Shown one piece after another: positions 1 through 6,898 of a stretch of 12,397 bases of DNA. The notes under the pieces were generated by a model. The model saw only the letters and a program-made list of their open reading frames with translations, did not search any database and had not been told where the DNA came from. Numbering within the stretch: position 1 is the stretch's first letter; the number at the start of each line of letters is the position of its first letter. Both the position numbers and the translations under genes were made by a program. This DNA is from JBBRXZ01 sp038232415 (GTDB taxonomy: Bacteria > Patescibacteriota > Saccharimonadia > Saccharimonadales > UBA4665): contig JBBSHY010000024.1 in assembly GCA_038232415.1 (NCBI GenBank), positions 1 through 12,397 of the forward strand. The letters run 5' to 3'.

Positions 1-587
1 TCGTGTCTACTGCCGTACCTCTGGATAAGGAAAATGTCGATACCGATCAGATCATTCCGGCCCGCTTCTTAAAAGCCACTACCCGCGAAGGTTTTGGTGA
101 AAACCTGTTTCGGGACTGGCGTTATGACATGGAGGGCAAGCCTTACGAACACTTTGCCCTGAACCACCCCGACTACAAAGGGGAAATTATGCTGGCTGGC
201 CGTAACTTTGGCAGCGGCTCCAGCCGCGAACATGCCGCTTGGGCACTGGCCGATTATGGATTCACAGTGGTTGTATCCAGTTTCTTCGCCGATATTTTTA
301 AATCGAACGCTCTGAATAACAGTCTGTTGCCTGTCGAGGTCAGCGAAGAATTTCTGCGCAAAATGTTTGAGCTGGTTCATGCCGACCACAAGACTATTAT
401 CGAAGTAAGTTTAGCGGCTCAGACCATAAGTGTGTCAGGTTCTGATTTGACCGAACACTTCGAGATAAACCCCTATAAAAAAATCTGCATTATGAATGGT
501 TACGACGACATCGACTATCTGCTGAGCCTGGAGGATAAAATTGCAGCGTTTGAAAACAAACGGTCTAATGACTACTCTTTAGCATGA
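1..587 (+). CDS. leuD: 3-isopropylmalate dehydratase small subunit (5' end cut off)
   Basis: Small (swivel-domain) subunit of isopropylmalate isomerase. With LeuC it converts 2-isopropylmalate to 3-isopropylmalate in cytoplasmic leucine synthesis. The visible protein has the LeuD hallmarks NVDTDQIIPARFLK near the start and GSGSSREHAAWAL around residue 71, the loop characteristic of the aconitase swivel domain. The first in-window start codon is a GTG at 3, but LeuD proteins normally have about ten more residues before the AVPLD segment. The reading frame is open to the window edge, so the true start most likely lies upstream and the gene is 5'-partial. Its TGA stop sits inside an ATGA overlap with leuB, indicating translational coupling. 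leuC would be expected just upstream. Family assignment is very secure; only the start is unknown. Confidence 0.95.
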   Translation, partial: VSTAVPLDKENVDTDQIIPARFLKATTREGFGENLFRDWRYDMEGKPYEHFALNHPDYKGEIMLAGRNFGSGSSREHAAWALADYGFTVVVSSFFADIFKSNALNNSLLPVEVSEEFLRKMFELVHADHKTIIEVSLAAQTISVSGSDLTEHFEINPYKKICIMNGYDDIDYLLSLEDKIAAFENKRSNDYSLA

Positions 588-1639
588 AGAAGCATATTGC
601 GGTTTTACCCGGCGATGGTATCGGGCCTGAGGTAACCGCCCAGGCAGTGTCGGTACTTGAGACTATTGCTGAGCGTTTTGGCCATAATTTTATTTTTACC
701 AAGGGACTGGTGGGTGCCGCGGCCATTGACGGTGCTGGGGATCCCTTGCCGATCCAAACTAAGGAGCTTTGCGAGAACTCTGACGCCATTCTTTTTGGGG
801 CCATCGGGGATCCCAAATACGATGACGATCCGAAAGCAAAAATCCGTCCGGAGCAAGGGCTGCTGGCGATGCGCCAGGTACTGGGGCTTTACGCCAACAT
901 CCGCCCAGTAAAAGCCTTTAATAATATGTCCGGTATGTCGCCTCTGCGCGCTGAAATCATAAAGTATGTGGACTTTATGGTAGTCCGGGAACTGATAGGC
1001 GGTGCTTATTTTGGCAAGCGGGGCCGTAATCCGGCCGGCGATAGCGCTTTTGACACGATTGAATACACCGTTGGCGAAATCCAGCGGGTTGTAAACTACG
1101 CCTTTGATTTAGCCAAAGGGCGTAAAGGCCGCTTAACCGTCGTCGACAAAGCCAATGTCCTGGAAACTTCGCGGTTATGGCGGGAAACGGTCCAGGCTAT
1201 GGAGGCCGGCCATCCGGATGTTAAGGTCGACTATATGTTTGTCGACAACGCAGCCATGCAAATTATCCGAAATCCCGGATCATTTGACGTGATAGTTACA
1301 GAGAATATGTTCGGTGATATTCTCACCGATGAAGCCTCAGTAATCCTGGGTAGCCTTGGCTTATTACCGTCAGCCTCACTGGGCGGCCAGGTGGCCTTAT
1401 ACGAACCAATACACGGCTCTTACCCGCAAGCCGCCGGCAAGAACATCGCTAACCCCATCGGCAGCATCCTTTCGGCCGCTATGTTGTTGCAGCAAAGTTT
1501 TGGTCTGCAGGCTGAAAGCCAAGCCATTTATGAGGCGGTTGAGCAGGTTCTAGCTGAGGGTTACGGCACCGAAGACCTCCAGCCAAAAAATATCCTATCC
1601 ACCACCCAGCTGGGCCAAAAAATCATCCAGAAAGTTTAA
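584..1639 (+). CDS. leuB: 3-isopropylmalate dehydrogenase
   Basis: Oxidatively decarboxylates 3-isopropylmalate to 2-oxoisocaproate with NAD+ and a divalent metal, the third step of leucine synthesis. The 351 residues match the family length. Visible motifs are LPGDGIGPEV at 8-17, the substrate-binding arginines in MRQVLGLYANIRPVK (96-110), RELIGGAYFG (135-144), the catalytic lysine in VDKANVL (K189), and the metal aspartates in VDNAAMQ (D221) and FGDILTDE (D245, D249). The adenine-side loop reads HGSYPQAAGKNIANP: the Asp that contacts the NAD ribose in the Thermus enzyme is Gln here, a variant I believe occurs naturally in part of the family. The ATG overlaps the leuD stop by four bases. The TAA stop overlaps the stop codon of the convergent sufU, so no terminator separates the two operons. 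Confidence 0.97.
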   Translation: MKKHIAVLPGDGIGPEVTAQAVSVLETIAERFGHNFIFTKGLVGAAAIDGAGDPLPIQTKELCENSDAILFGAIGDPKYDDDPKAKIRPEQGLLAMRQVLGLYANIRPVKAFNNMSGMSPLRAEIIKYVDFMVVRELIGGAYFGKRGRNPAGDSAFDTIEYTVGEIQRVVNYAFDLAKGRKGRLTVVDKANVLETSRLWRETVQAMEAGHPDVKVDYMFVDNAAMQIIRNPGSFDVIVTENMFGDILTDEASVILGSLGLLPSASLGGQVALYEPIHGSYPQAAGKNIANPIGSILSAAMLLQQSFGLQAESQAIYEAVEQVLAEGYGTEDLQPKNILSTTQLGQKIIQKV

Positions 1640-2004
1640 ACATAGAGGGGTGTTTCTTGCAGAGTTTTGTAGACTAGCAAAGCGCATTTTTGGCGAGCGG
1701 GTGTGAGTTTTACTCCCAGTTCATCAAGCACATCTTGCTCGGTGATCTTTCTGACTTCGGCCAGGGGCAGGTCTTTTATTAAATCTGTAAATAGTGATGC
1801 TGAAGCAGTCGCAATCGCGCAGGCTTCGGCTGTGAACGCAATTTCCGCAACTGCACCATCTTTTATATTAGCTGTAAGGTGAATCTTGTCACCACATAGC
1901 GGATTAAAGCCTGTTACATCAACTGTAGCCGTAGACAGGGTCCCATAGTTACTCGGGTTTTTCCAATACTCGAGAATAATCTCGCGGTACAGCGGGTCTT
2001 CCAT
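1636..2004 (-). CDS. sufU: U-type iron-sulphur scaffold / sulphur-acceptor protein (SufU-like)
   Basis: Accepts persulphide sulphur from the cysteine desulfurase SufS for delivery to the SufBCD scaffold. The start is the ATG at 2004 (MEDPLYREII, 122 residues), 5 bases after the sufS stop with a GGAG inside the end of sufS. A longer open frame upstream lies wholly inside sufS in another frame. The metal-site residues are C37 and D39 (NPLCGD), C62 (EACAIATASAS) and C107 (RQKCALL). The His that precedes the last Cys in IscU is Lys here, as in SufU. The spacing from C62 to C107 is short, like IscU, and lacks the roughly 20-residue insertion typical of Bacillus SufU. It is the last gene of the suf operon. 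Family is certain; the SufU versus IscU-like label is mainly based on its sufS neighbour and the missing His. Confidence 0.92.
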   Translation of the reverse strand: MEDPLYREIILEYWKNPSNYGTLSTATVDVTGFNPLCGDKIHLTANIKDGAVAEIAFTAEACAIATASASLFTDLIKDLPLAEVRKITEQDVLDELGVKLTPARQKCALLVYKTLQETPLYV

Positions 2005-2009
2005 AGCTT

Positions 2010-3227
2010 CTACACTCCAAAAACTTTTTTTGCTTGCCTGATGCCATTTAAAAGTGAATCTATATCTGCAGGTGTATTGTACAGTTGCAGCGAAGCCCGC
2101 ACTGTACCTGTCACGCCGAGGTGGTGCATCAAAGGCTGCGCACAATGATGGCCAGCCCGAACGGCCACATGATTACGGTTCAATATTTCGGCGACATCGT
2201 GGGAATGTATGCCAGGGATTTCAAACGAAAAAATACCTAGCCGATCGATGGCTTCGGCAGGACCAAACAGCGTTAAGCCGGCTTCGGCTTGCAACTGTTC
2301 CAGCCCGTACTCAGTGAGCTTCTTCTCGTGGGTCGTGATCTTGGACCACCCTACTCCTTGTATATAATTAATCGCCGCACCCAGGCCGATCACACCTTCG
2401 GTGTTCGGGGAGCCAGGCTCAAACTTGTCGGGCACTTTTGCCCACGTTGCCTGAGTTTGACTGACGGAGCTAATCATATGACTGCCCACTAGCAGCGGAT
2501 CCATTTGATTTAGCAAGTCGGTTTTGGCATATAAAACACCGACTCCTGAGGGCCCAAACGTTTTGTGCGCCGAAAACACCAAAAAGTCAGCGCCAAGTCC
2601 GACTACGTCAATTGCGAAATGTGGCGCTGATTGGGCGGCATCTACCAGCAGTTTCGCATCGGCACCTTGCTGCTTAAAGTAAGCCGCAATTTTGGCAATT
2701 GGGTTAATGGTGCCCAGAACATTGGAAGCGTGGGTAAGGGCTATCAGCTTAACCCTTTCCATGTCCAGACCGTCGACTTTCTGATAATCCAACCTGTAGT
2801 CTTTGCCCACTGGCAAGAAGAATAGTTCAATGCCTGACTCTTCTTTGAGCCGCAACCAGGGAACTAAATTGGAGTGGTGTTCCATCTGCGAGACAACCAC
2901 GATATCCCCTGGTTGCAAATGTTTTTTGCCCCAACCATAGGCTACTAAGTTGATCGCCATCGTCGCATTGCCTGTAAAAACTATCTCTTCCGGGCTGCTG
3001 GCGTTTATAAAGCGGCCTACTTTGCCGCGGGTCATCTCGTAGGCATCGGTGGCTTGCTGGCTCAAGTCATATATTCCCCGGTGTATAGCAGCATTGTTAC
3101 GGAGATAAAAATTTGCTACAGCATCCACCACAACTTGTGGTTTCTGGTTCGTAGCCGCGCTGTCAAGATATACCAACTTGGGGTGATGCCGAAATATAGG
3201 GAAATCAGCTTTTAAAAGTTTACTCAT
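2010..3227 (-). CDS. sufS: cysteine desulfurase, SufS type (group II)
   Basis: PLP enzyme that removes sulphur from cysteine, giving alanine and an enzyme persulphide for iron-sulphur cluster assembly. The 405 residues match SufS/CsdA length. The PLP-binding lysine is K222 in FSAHKTFGPSG, the cofactor-stacking His is in SQMEHHSN (residues 113-120), and the persulphide-forming cysteine is C362 in RAGHHCAQP. Some normally stiff segments vary: VGSHMISSV replaces the usual GGGEMI-type loop and FEPGSPNTEG replaces FEAGTPN-type. The ATG overlaps the sufD stop by ATGA. sufU begins 5 bases after its stop, which fits the SufS-SufU pairing of organisms lacking SufE. No truncation is seen. Confidence 0.96.
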   Translation of the reverse strand: MSKLLKADFPIFRHHPKLVYLDSAATNQKPQVVVDAVANFYLRNNAAIHRGIYDLSQQATDAYEMTRGKVGRFINASSPEEIVFTGNATMAINLVAYGWGKKHLQPGDIVVVSQMEHHSNLVPWLRLKEESGIELFFLPVGKDYRLDYQKVDGLDMERVKLIALTHASNVLGTINPIAKIAAYFKQQGADAKLLVDAAQSAPHFAIDVVGLGADFLVFSAHKTFGPSGVGVLYAKTDLLNQMDPLLVGSHMISSVSQTQATWAKVPDKFEPGSPNTEGVIGLGAAINYIQGVGWSKITTHEKKLTEYGLEQLQAEAGLTLFGPAEAIDRLGIFSFEIPGIHSHDVAEILNRNHVAVRAGHHCAQPLMHHLGVTGTVRASLQLYNTPADIDSLLNGIRQAKKVFGV

Positions 3228-3787
3228 AGCTCTATCAGCTTCCTGGCACGGGCTGCTAACTTATCCGGAAAACGTGCAATTATGCTTTGCAGGAAGCCGC
3301 TAATTATAAGCTTGCGGGCAGTTTCCTCGGATAAGCCCCGGCACATCAGATAGAATACCTCGAGTTCATTGATTTTTCCTACTGTGGTGGCGTGCCCGGC
3401 GATTACATCATTTTCCAGGATTTCCAATGCCGGCACAGCCAGACCCTTAGCATTGTCGGACAGGAGCACATGGGCTCCCAGCCAGGTATCGCTGCCGTTG
3501 GCCCCCGGCATGATACGCAGCAAGCCATTGATATCTACCTTGGCATTATCTTTCAGGGCAGCATTAATCAGGACGTTGCTGGTGGTTTGGGGAGCGGTGT
3601 GCGTAACGGTTACCCGCAAGGCCAGGCTTTGGGCCTCACCACCCACTAACAGGCCAAGCAACTGCACATTAGCACCCGGCTCTGCCAGCGTTATTTCGTA
3701 AGAGATTTCGGACTCCGCGCCGGTCCAAAGCAGCGGGATAACTCGCTGCTCGTCCCGTCTCAGCACCACGCGCTTAACCTTAGCCAA
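3224..3787 (-). CDS. sufD: SufD-like Fe-S assembly scaffold subunit, compact form
   Basis: Partner of SufB in the SufBC2D complex that builds Fe-S clusters. The 187 residues correspond only to the C-terminal half of a usual SufD of about 400 or more residues: the end of the beta-helix plus the C-terminal helical domain (LEILENDVIAGHATTVGKIN, then VFYLMCRGLSEETARKLIISGFL). H132 in AGHATTVG aligns with the E. coli SufD His360 needed for cluster assembly. The start is a TTG at 3787 (MAKVKRVV), eight bases inside the end of sufB, with a GGAGGG 5 bases upstream; the strong ribosome site decides this start. No frame upstream could hold the missing N-terminal half, because sufB directly precedes it. 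It ends in TGA overlapping the sufS ATG. Identity as SufB/SufD family is firm; the compact size looks native rather than a deletion scar. Confidence 0.88.
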   Translation of the reverse strand: MAKVKRVVLRRDEQRVIPLLWTGAESEISYEITLAEPGANVQLLGLLVGGEAQSLALRVTVTHTAPQTTSNVLINAALKDNAKVDINGLLRIMPGANGSDTWLGAHVLLSDNAKGLAVPALEILENDVIAGHATTVGKINELEVFYLMCRGLSEETARKLIISGFLQSIIARFPDKLAARARKLIEL

Positions 3788-5180
3788 CGGATCCCTCCAT
3801 CGACAAACTAATTAAACGGTTTAGTTCCACGGCATACTCCAGTGGTAATTCCCTAACTATTGGTTCAATGAAACCGTTAACAATCAGGGTAGTAGCTTGA
3901 ATTTCGGTCAAGCCCCGGCTCATCAAATAAAATAACTGGTCTTCACCTACTTTGCTGACCGACGCCTCATGGCCCAGAGTTACGTCCTCTTCATTCACGA
4001 CGTTGGTAGGATAGGTATCGGAGCGTGATACGTCGTCCAGTAACAAAGCGTCGCAGTGCACGAAAGATTTACTGCCTTTGGCGCCCTTGCTGATTTTTAC
4101 CAGGCCGCGGTAGCTGGAGCGCCCGCCGCCCAGGCTCACCGATTTGGAGGTAATTTTACTGGTGGTATGGGGCGCCAGGTGGATGGCTTTGCCGCCGGCA
4201 TCCTGATGCTGGCCCGGGCCGGCCAAAGCCAGAGACAGGATCTCGCCTTTCGCGCGCTCGCCGCTTAAGATGACGGACGGATACTTCATAGTTACTTTGG
4301 CGCCAAGGTTGCCGTCAATCCACTCGCCAAAGCCGTCTTCTTCTACCAGCATCCGTTTGGTGACGAGATTATAGACATTGTTCGACCAGTTCTGGATGGT
4401 GGTATAGCGCATACGCGCGCCCTTTTTGACGATTATTTCAACGACCGCGGCATGCAGCGAATCAGTGGTGTAGATTGGCGCCGTGCAGCCTTCCACGTAG
4501 TGGACGTAGCTGCCCTCGTCGGCAATGATCAAAGTTCGTTCAAACTGACCCATATTGGCGGCATTAATTCGGAAATAAGCTTGCAGGGGAATATCAACCT
4601 GGACACCTTTGGGCACATAAATAAAACTGCCGCCGCTTCAGACCGCGGAGTTTAAGGCTGCGAATTTGTTATCGGAAATGGGAATGACCGTGCCGAAGTA
4701 TTCACGAAACAGATCAGGGTACTTCTGCAGCGCTGTATCGGTATCGGTAAAAATAACCCCTTTGTCTTCCCATTCGCTCTTTAGGTTATGATAGATCACT
4801 TCTGAGTCATACTGGGCGCCAACGCCGGCCAAATACTGCTGTTCGGCTTGCGGAATGCCGATTTTGTCGTAGGTATCTTTAATGTCGGGCGGTACGTCGG
4901 CCCACTCCCGGAATTTCTTGTCTGACGGGCTGACGTAGTAGTACATGTTGTCGAAGTCGATGCCGGACAAATCGGCGCCCCAACTGGGCATCATTTTCTG
5001 CTCAAACATCAGTAGCGCCTGGGTGCGAAACTGGCGCATCCAGGCCGGCTCATTTTTATGATCAGAAATCGCTTCCACAACCTGTCGGCTTAAGCCTTTG
5101 GGCGTTCTGAATACGTCCGCTTCGGGTTTATGAAAGCCCAGCGGATAATCGGTCTTAATGGATTGAGCAGCCCTACTCAT
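3780..5180 (-). CDS. sufB: SufB, Fe-S cluster scaffold, interrupted by one in-frame TGA
   Basis: Core scaffold of the SUF system, binding SufC and SufD and holding the nascent cluster. Read through, the gene gives 466 residues, the normal SufB length. Residues 1-180 end in NKFAALNSAV; codon 181 is TGA (4638-4640); the frame continues SGGSFIYVPKGVQVDIPLQAYFRINA to the end. SufB proteins normally have Trp at this point (AVWSGGSFIYVP), so a TGG to TGA change explains everything. Functional residues downstream are preserved: C376 in SFVHCDALLL and E405 in GHEASVSKVG, separated by 29 residues exactly as C405 and E434 are in E. coli SufB. The ATG overlaps the sufC TGA. No ribosome site supports restart after the stop. 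It may be a sequencing or assembly error, a fresh nonsense mutation or readthrough; UGA recoding is argued against by the other TGA stops here. Confidence 0.9.
4638..4640 (-). other. in-frame TGA replacing the conserved Trp codon of sufB
   Basis: On the minus strand the codons read GTC TGA AGC GGC GGC, giving AV-stop-SGG where the family consensus is AVWSGG. The flanks stay in the same frame without any insertion or deletion, so this is a single-base event rather than a frameshift. Confidence 0.9.
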
Positions 5181-5941
5181 AATGTCTCGCTAAACTGCTC
5201 GTAGCCGGCTTTCTCGATCTGTTGCGCCAACCCGGCATCACCGGACTTAACAATCTTACCGCCCACCATTATATGCACGAAATCCGGTTTTATATAGCTG
5301 AGAATACGCTGGTAGTGGGTAATCAGCAATAAACCTAAGGGGTAATCCAGGCTTTGAATACTCTTGGCGATATAGCGCAGGGCGTCAACATCCAAACCGG
5401 AATCCGGCTCGTCCAGAATCGCGAATTTAGGTCGTAACACAGCTAGCTGCAAAATCTCGGCTTTCTTTTTTTCGCCGCCCGAAAAGCCCTGGTTGAGCGA
5501 ACGTTTTGCCAGCTCCTGCGAAAAACCAAGCATTTTGGCGGCCGGCTCAAGCTGGTTGCGAAAAGCAATCGGTGAAACTTTTTTGGCGCCTTTGGGTTTA
5601 TTCTCGTTAACTATCATGCGCAAATAATGCCCGAAGTTCACACCGGCAACCTCTACCGGATACTGAAAGCCTAAAAACAAGCCCAATTTGAAGCGCTCAT
5701 CCGGTGGTAAGGCGGTGATGTCCTTACCATTTAATATAATTTTTCCTTTAGTAACCGTGTGGGCCGGATGATTCATTAGCACCTGTGCCAGCGTAGATTT
5801 GCCGCCGCCATTAGGACCCATCAGAGCATGCCGTTCCCCGGGCGCAATAACCAGCGACACACCGCGAAGGATCTCTTTACCTTCACGGGTACTAACATGT
5901 AAATCTTTTATCTCTAGCGTCTTAATCATTATATTAACCAT
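5177..5941 (-). CDS. sufC: SufC, Fe-S assembly ATPase
   Basis: ABC-type ATPase that drives conformational change of the SufB-SufD scaffold; cytoplasmic, not a transporter. The 254 residues carry Walker A MGPNGGGKST (41-50), a Q-loop at FQYPVEVAG (92-100), the signature FSGGEKKKAEILQ (153-165) with the charged run characteristic of SufC, Walker B FAILDEPDSGLD (173-184) and the switch His in LLLITHYQR (H209). The start chosen is the ATG at 5941, 4 bases after AAGGA. An internal ATG at 5929 (MIKTLEIKDL) matches the usual SufC N-terminus equally well. It begins 38 bases after the DUF1858 gene and ends in TGA overlapping the sufB start, so it is the first core gene of the operon. Confidence 0.96.
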   Translation of the reverse strand: MVNIMIKTLEIKDLHVSTREGKEILRGVSLVIAPGERHALMGPNGGGKSTLAQVLMNHPAHTVTKGKIILNGKDITALPPDERFKLGLFLGFQYPVEVAGVNFGHYLRMIVNENKPKGAKKVSPIAFRNQLEPAAKMLGFSQELAKRSLNQGFSGGEKKKAEILQLAVLRPKFAILDEPDSGLDVDALRYIAKSIQSLDYPLGLLLITHYQRILSYIKPDFVHIMVGGKIVKSGDAGLAQQIEKAGYEQFSETL

Positions 5942-5979
5942 CCAATCCTTATTGCTTAAATAGTATTTCTCGGACGTTA

Positions 5980-6237
5980 CTATCTAAGCGACTTGGTTCG
6001 TAGCTGGCGCCACTCTTTTTCAAGCTCGGTGTTGATTTCATTCAACATATCGTGCATCTCATCTTCGTTCATGCCGTGCATCTGGGCGCCGGTTTCGACC
6101 GTATCATATTCATTCATAAAACAATTTGAGCAGTGCAGCCCGTATTCCGAAAATAGTTCGACGGCTCGCGGGCACTCTTCAGTAATGACACTAAAAGCGT
6201 CGTAACGGGTTATAACATAGGCTGCAGATCCATCCAT
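5980..6237 (-). CDS. small DUF1858-type Cys-containing protein heading the suf operon
   Basis: An 85-residue soluble protein. The pattern VITEECPRAVELFSEYGLHCSNC followed by MNEDEMHDMLNEIN resembles the DUF1858 domain, which is related to the N-terminal domain of ScdA/RIC iron-centre repair proteins. Cysteines C22, C36 and C39 (HCSNC) could bind a metal or carry a redox pair; that is inference. The start is the ATG at 6237, six bases after TTGGAG; the apparent longer start (TTG, 6249) is part of that ribosome site. The protein is acidic in the middle and basic at the end (RQLRTKSLR). It lies 38 bases before sufC on the same strand and is probably co-transcribed, suggesting a role linked to Fe-S assembly or repair. 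Domain match is good; molecular function is unknown. Confidence 0.85.
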   Translation of the reverse strand: MDGSAAYVITRYDAFSVITEECPRAVELFSEYGLHCSNCFMNEYDTVETGAQMHGMNEDEMHDMLNEINTELEKEWRQLRTKSLR

Positions 6238-6248
6238 AATATACTCCA

Positions 6249-6257
6249 ATTATAACA
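6249..6257 (-). promoter_or_regulatory. extended -10 promoter element for the suf operon
   Basis: The minus strand carries TGTTATAAT, a perfect TATAAT preceded by TGn, 11 bases before the ATG at 6237. No good -35 lies 16-18 bases upstream, which is typical of extended -10 promoters. A start of transcription about seven bases after the box would fall inside or just after the TTGGAG, giving a nearly leaderless message. Two more TATAAT copies in tandem (6306-6295, minus) offer an alternative with a normal leader. Confidence 0.4.
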
Positions 6258-6318
6258 CAAATCGCAGCCTCCCTCGGACTCAAGAAACCGGATAATTATA
6301 ATTATACTCATTTCAATC

Positions 6319-6347
6319 TTGCGCAAAACACTAATTAATGGTATGTT
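6319..6347 (+). promoter_or_regulatory. candidate promoter for the 6371 gene
   Basis: TTGCGC (6319-6324), a 17-base spacer and TATGTT (6342-6347) give a moderate sigma-70-like match, leaving a leader of about 17 bases that includes GGAG at 6361. The -35 half is part of the palindrome TTGCGCAA (6319-6326), located between two divergent genes. Confidence 0.4.
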
Positions 6348-6370
6348 AAATTTATTAACCGGAGAAGTTC

Positions 6371-6838
6371 ATGCAATATGCGAGATCGGGGATTAAGTCA
6401 AATACGCTAATGCCTGGAGAGGCTCCCGAAATAATAGCGGCTATTATTTTAGAAACACCTGACGAACTAATAGTTTCAGCTGAAGCATGCCGTCGAGAAA
6501 GGCAACGTATGGTGGGTAATTCTGTACTATCAAGAAGTCAAAGAGTCCAGCAATTCGTTGTCGGTGCAAAAAGATTCTTCAATCCTTACTTTAATACAGT
6601 TGACGCACTCTATGAAGACCTGACAAGCGCAGTGAGTCGTGGAGAGGAAAGAGGTATGATCCCAGATCATGCTGTTTACGGCGGCCCATTAGCCGGTCCC
6701 GGGCATGCCGACACTCTTACGACTGCCCTTGCTGCATACCAGGCGGTCTATCCTGGAGATGAAAATGCACTCCTCGTGCCAGATAATGATATGGATATAA
6801 TAAATGAAATGACAGGACGCCTCTTGTTGCTGAAGTAG
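6371..6838 (+). CDS. hypothetical protein, 155 residues
   Basis: I do not recognise a family. The start ATG at 6371 has GGAGAA six bases upstream of it, and a plausible promoter lies before that, so the gene is probably real. No signal peptide, membrane span or cysteine-rich motif is evident; one Cys lies in EACRRERQRMVGN. The middle is basic (RRERQRM, SRSQRVQQFVVGAKRFF) and the end is acidic (DENALLVPDNDMDIINEM), with a Gly/Pro-rich link VYGGPLAGPGHAD around residues 102-114. Codon choice seems more A/T-rich than the neighbours, with many ATA and AGA codons, which could mean transfer or weak expression. It is flanked by the divergent suf operon and a convergent amidotransferase gene and has no operon partner. 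Confidence 0.7.
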   Translation: MQYARSGIKSNTLMPGEAPEIIAAIILETPDELIVSAEACRRERQRMVGNSVLSRSQRVQQFVVGAKRFFNPYFNTVDALYEDLTSAVSRGEERGMIPDHAVYGGPLAGPGHADTLTTALAAYQAVYPGDENALLVPDNDMDIINEMTGRLLLLK

Positions 6839-6898
6839 TTACACCCAGTTTTGCAGCATCAAAATCTCTATGCTTCTCTTGCCGTAACTTACAATCTT

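Noticed and set aside
2005..2145. N-terminal extension of the sufU frame
   Set aside because: It overlaps the sufS coding end in another frame, is rich in Arg, Ser and aromatic residues unlike any scaffold protein, and the ATG at 2004 has a ribosome site at the right distance.
4614..4616. Restart of SufB translation at a GTG as a separate 278-residue protein
   Set aside because: No ribosome site lies upstream and the GTG encodes a conserved Val inside the FIYVPKGV motif; the two parts are one gene.
4638..4640. UGA recoded as Trp, Gly or selenocysteine
   Set aside because: leuD, sufC, sufD and the SDR gene end in TGA at places where the next gene starts in an ATGA overlap, and TGG is used normally for Trp. 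The family residue at the sufB site is Trp, not Cys, so selenocysteine is also unlikely.
6839..6898. Terminator between the convergent 6371 gene and amidotransferase gene
   Set aside because: Only a weak 5-bp A/T-rich stem (TTTTG with CAAAA) is present, with no G/C-rich stem and T tract on either strand.
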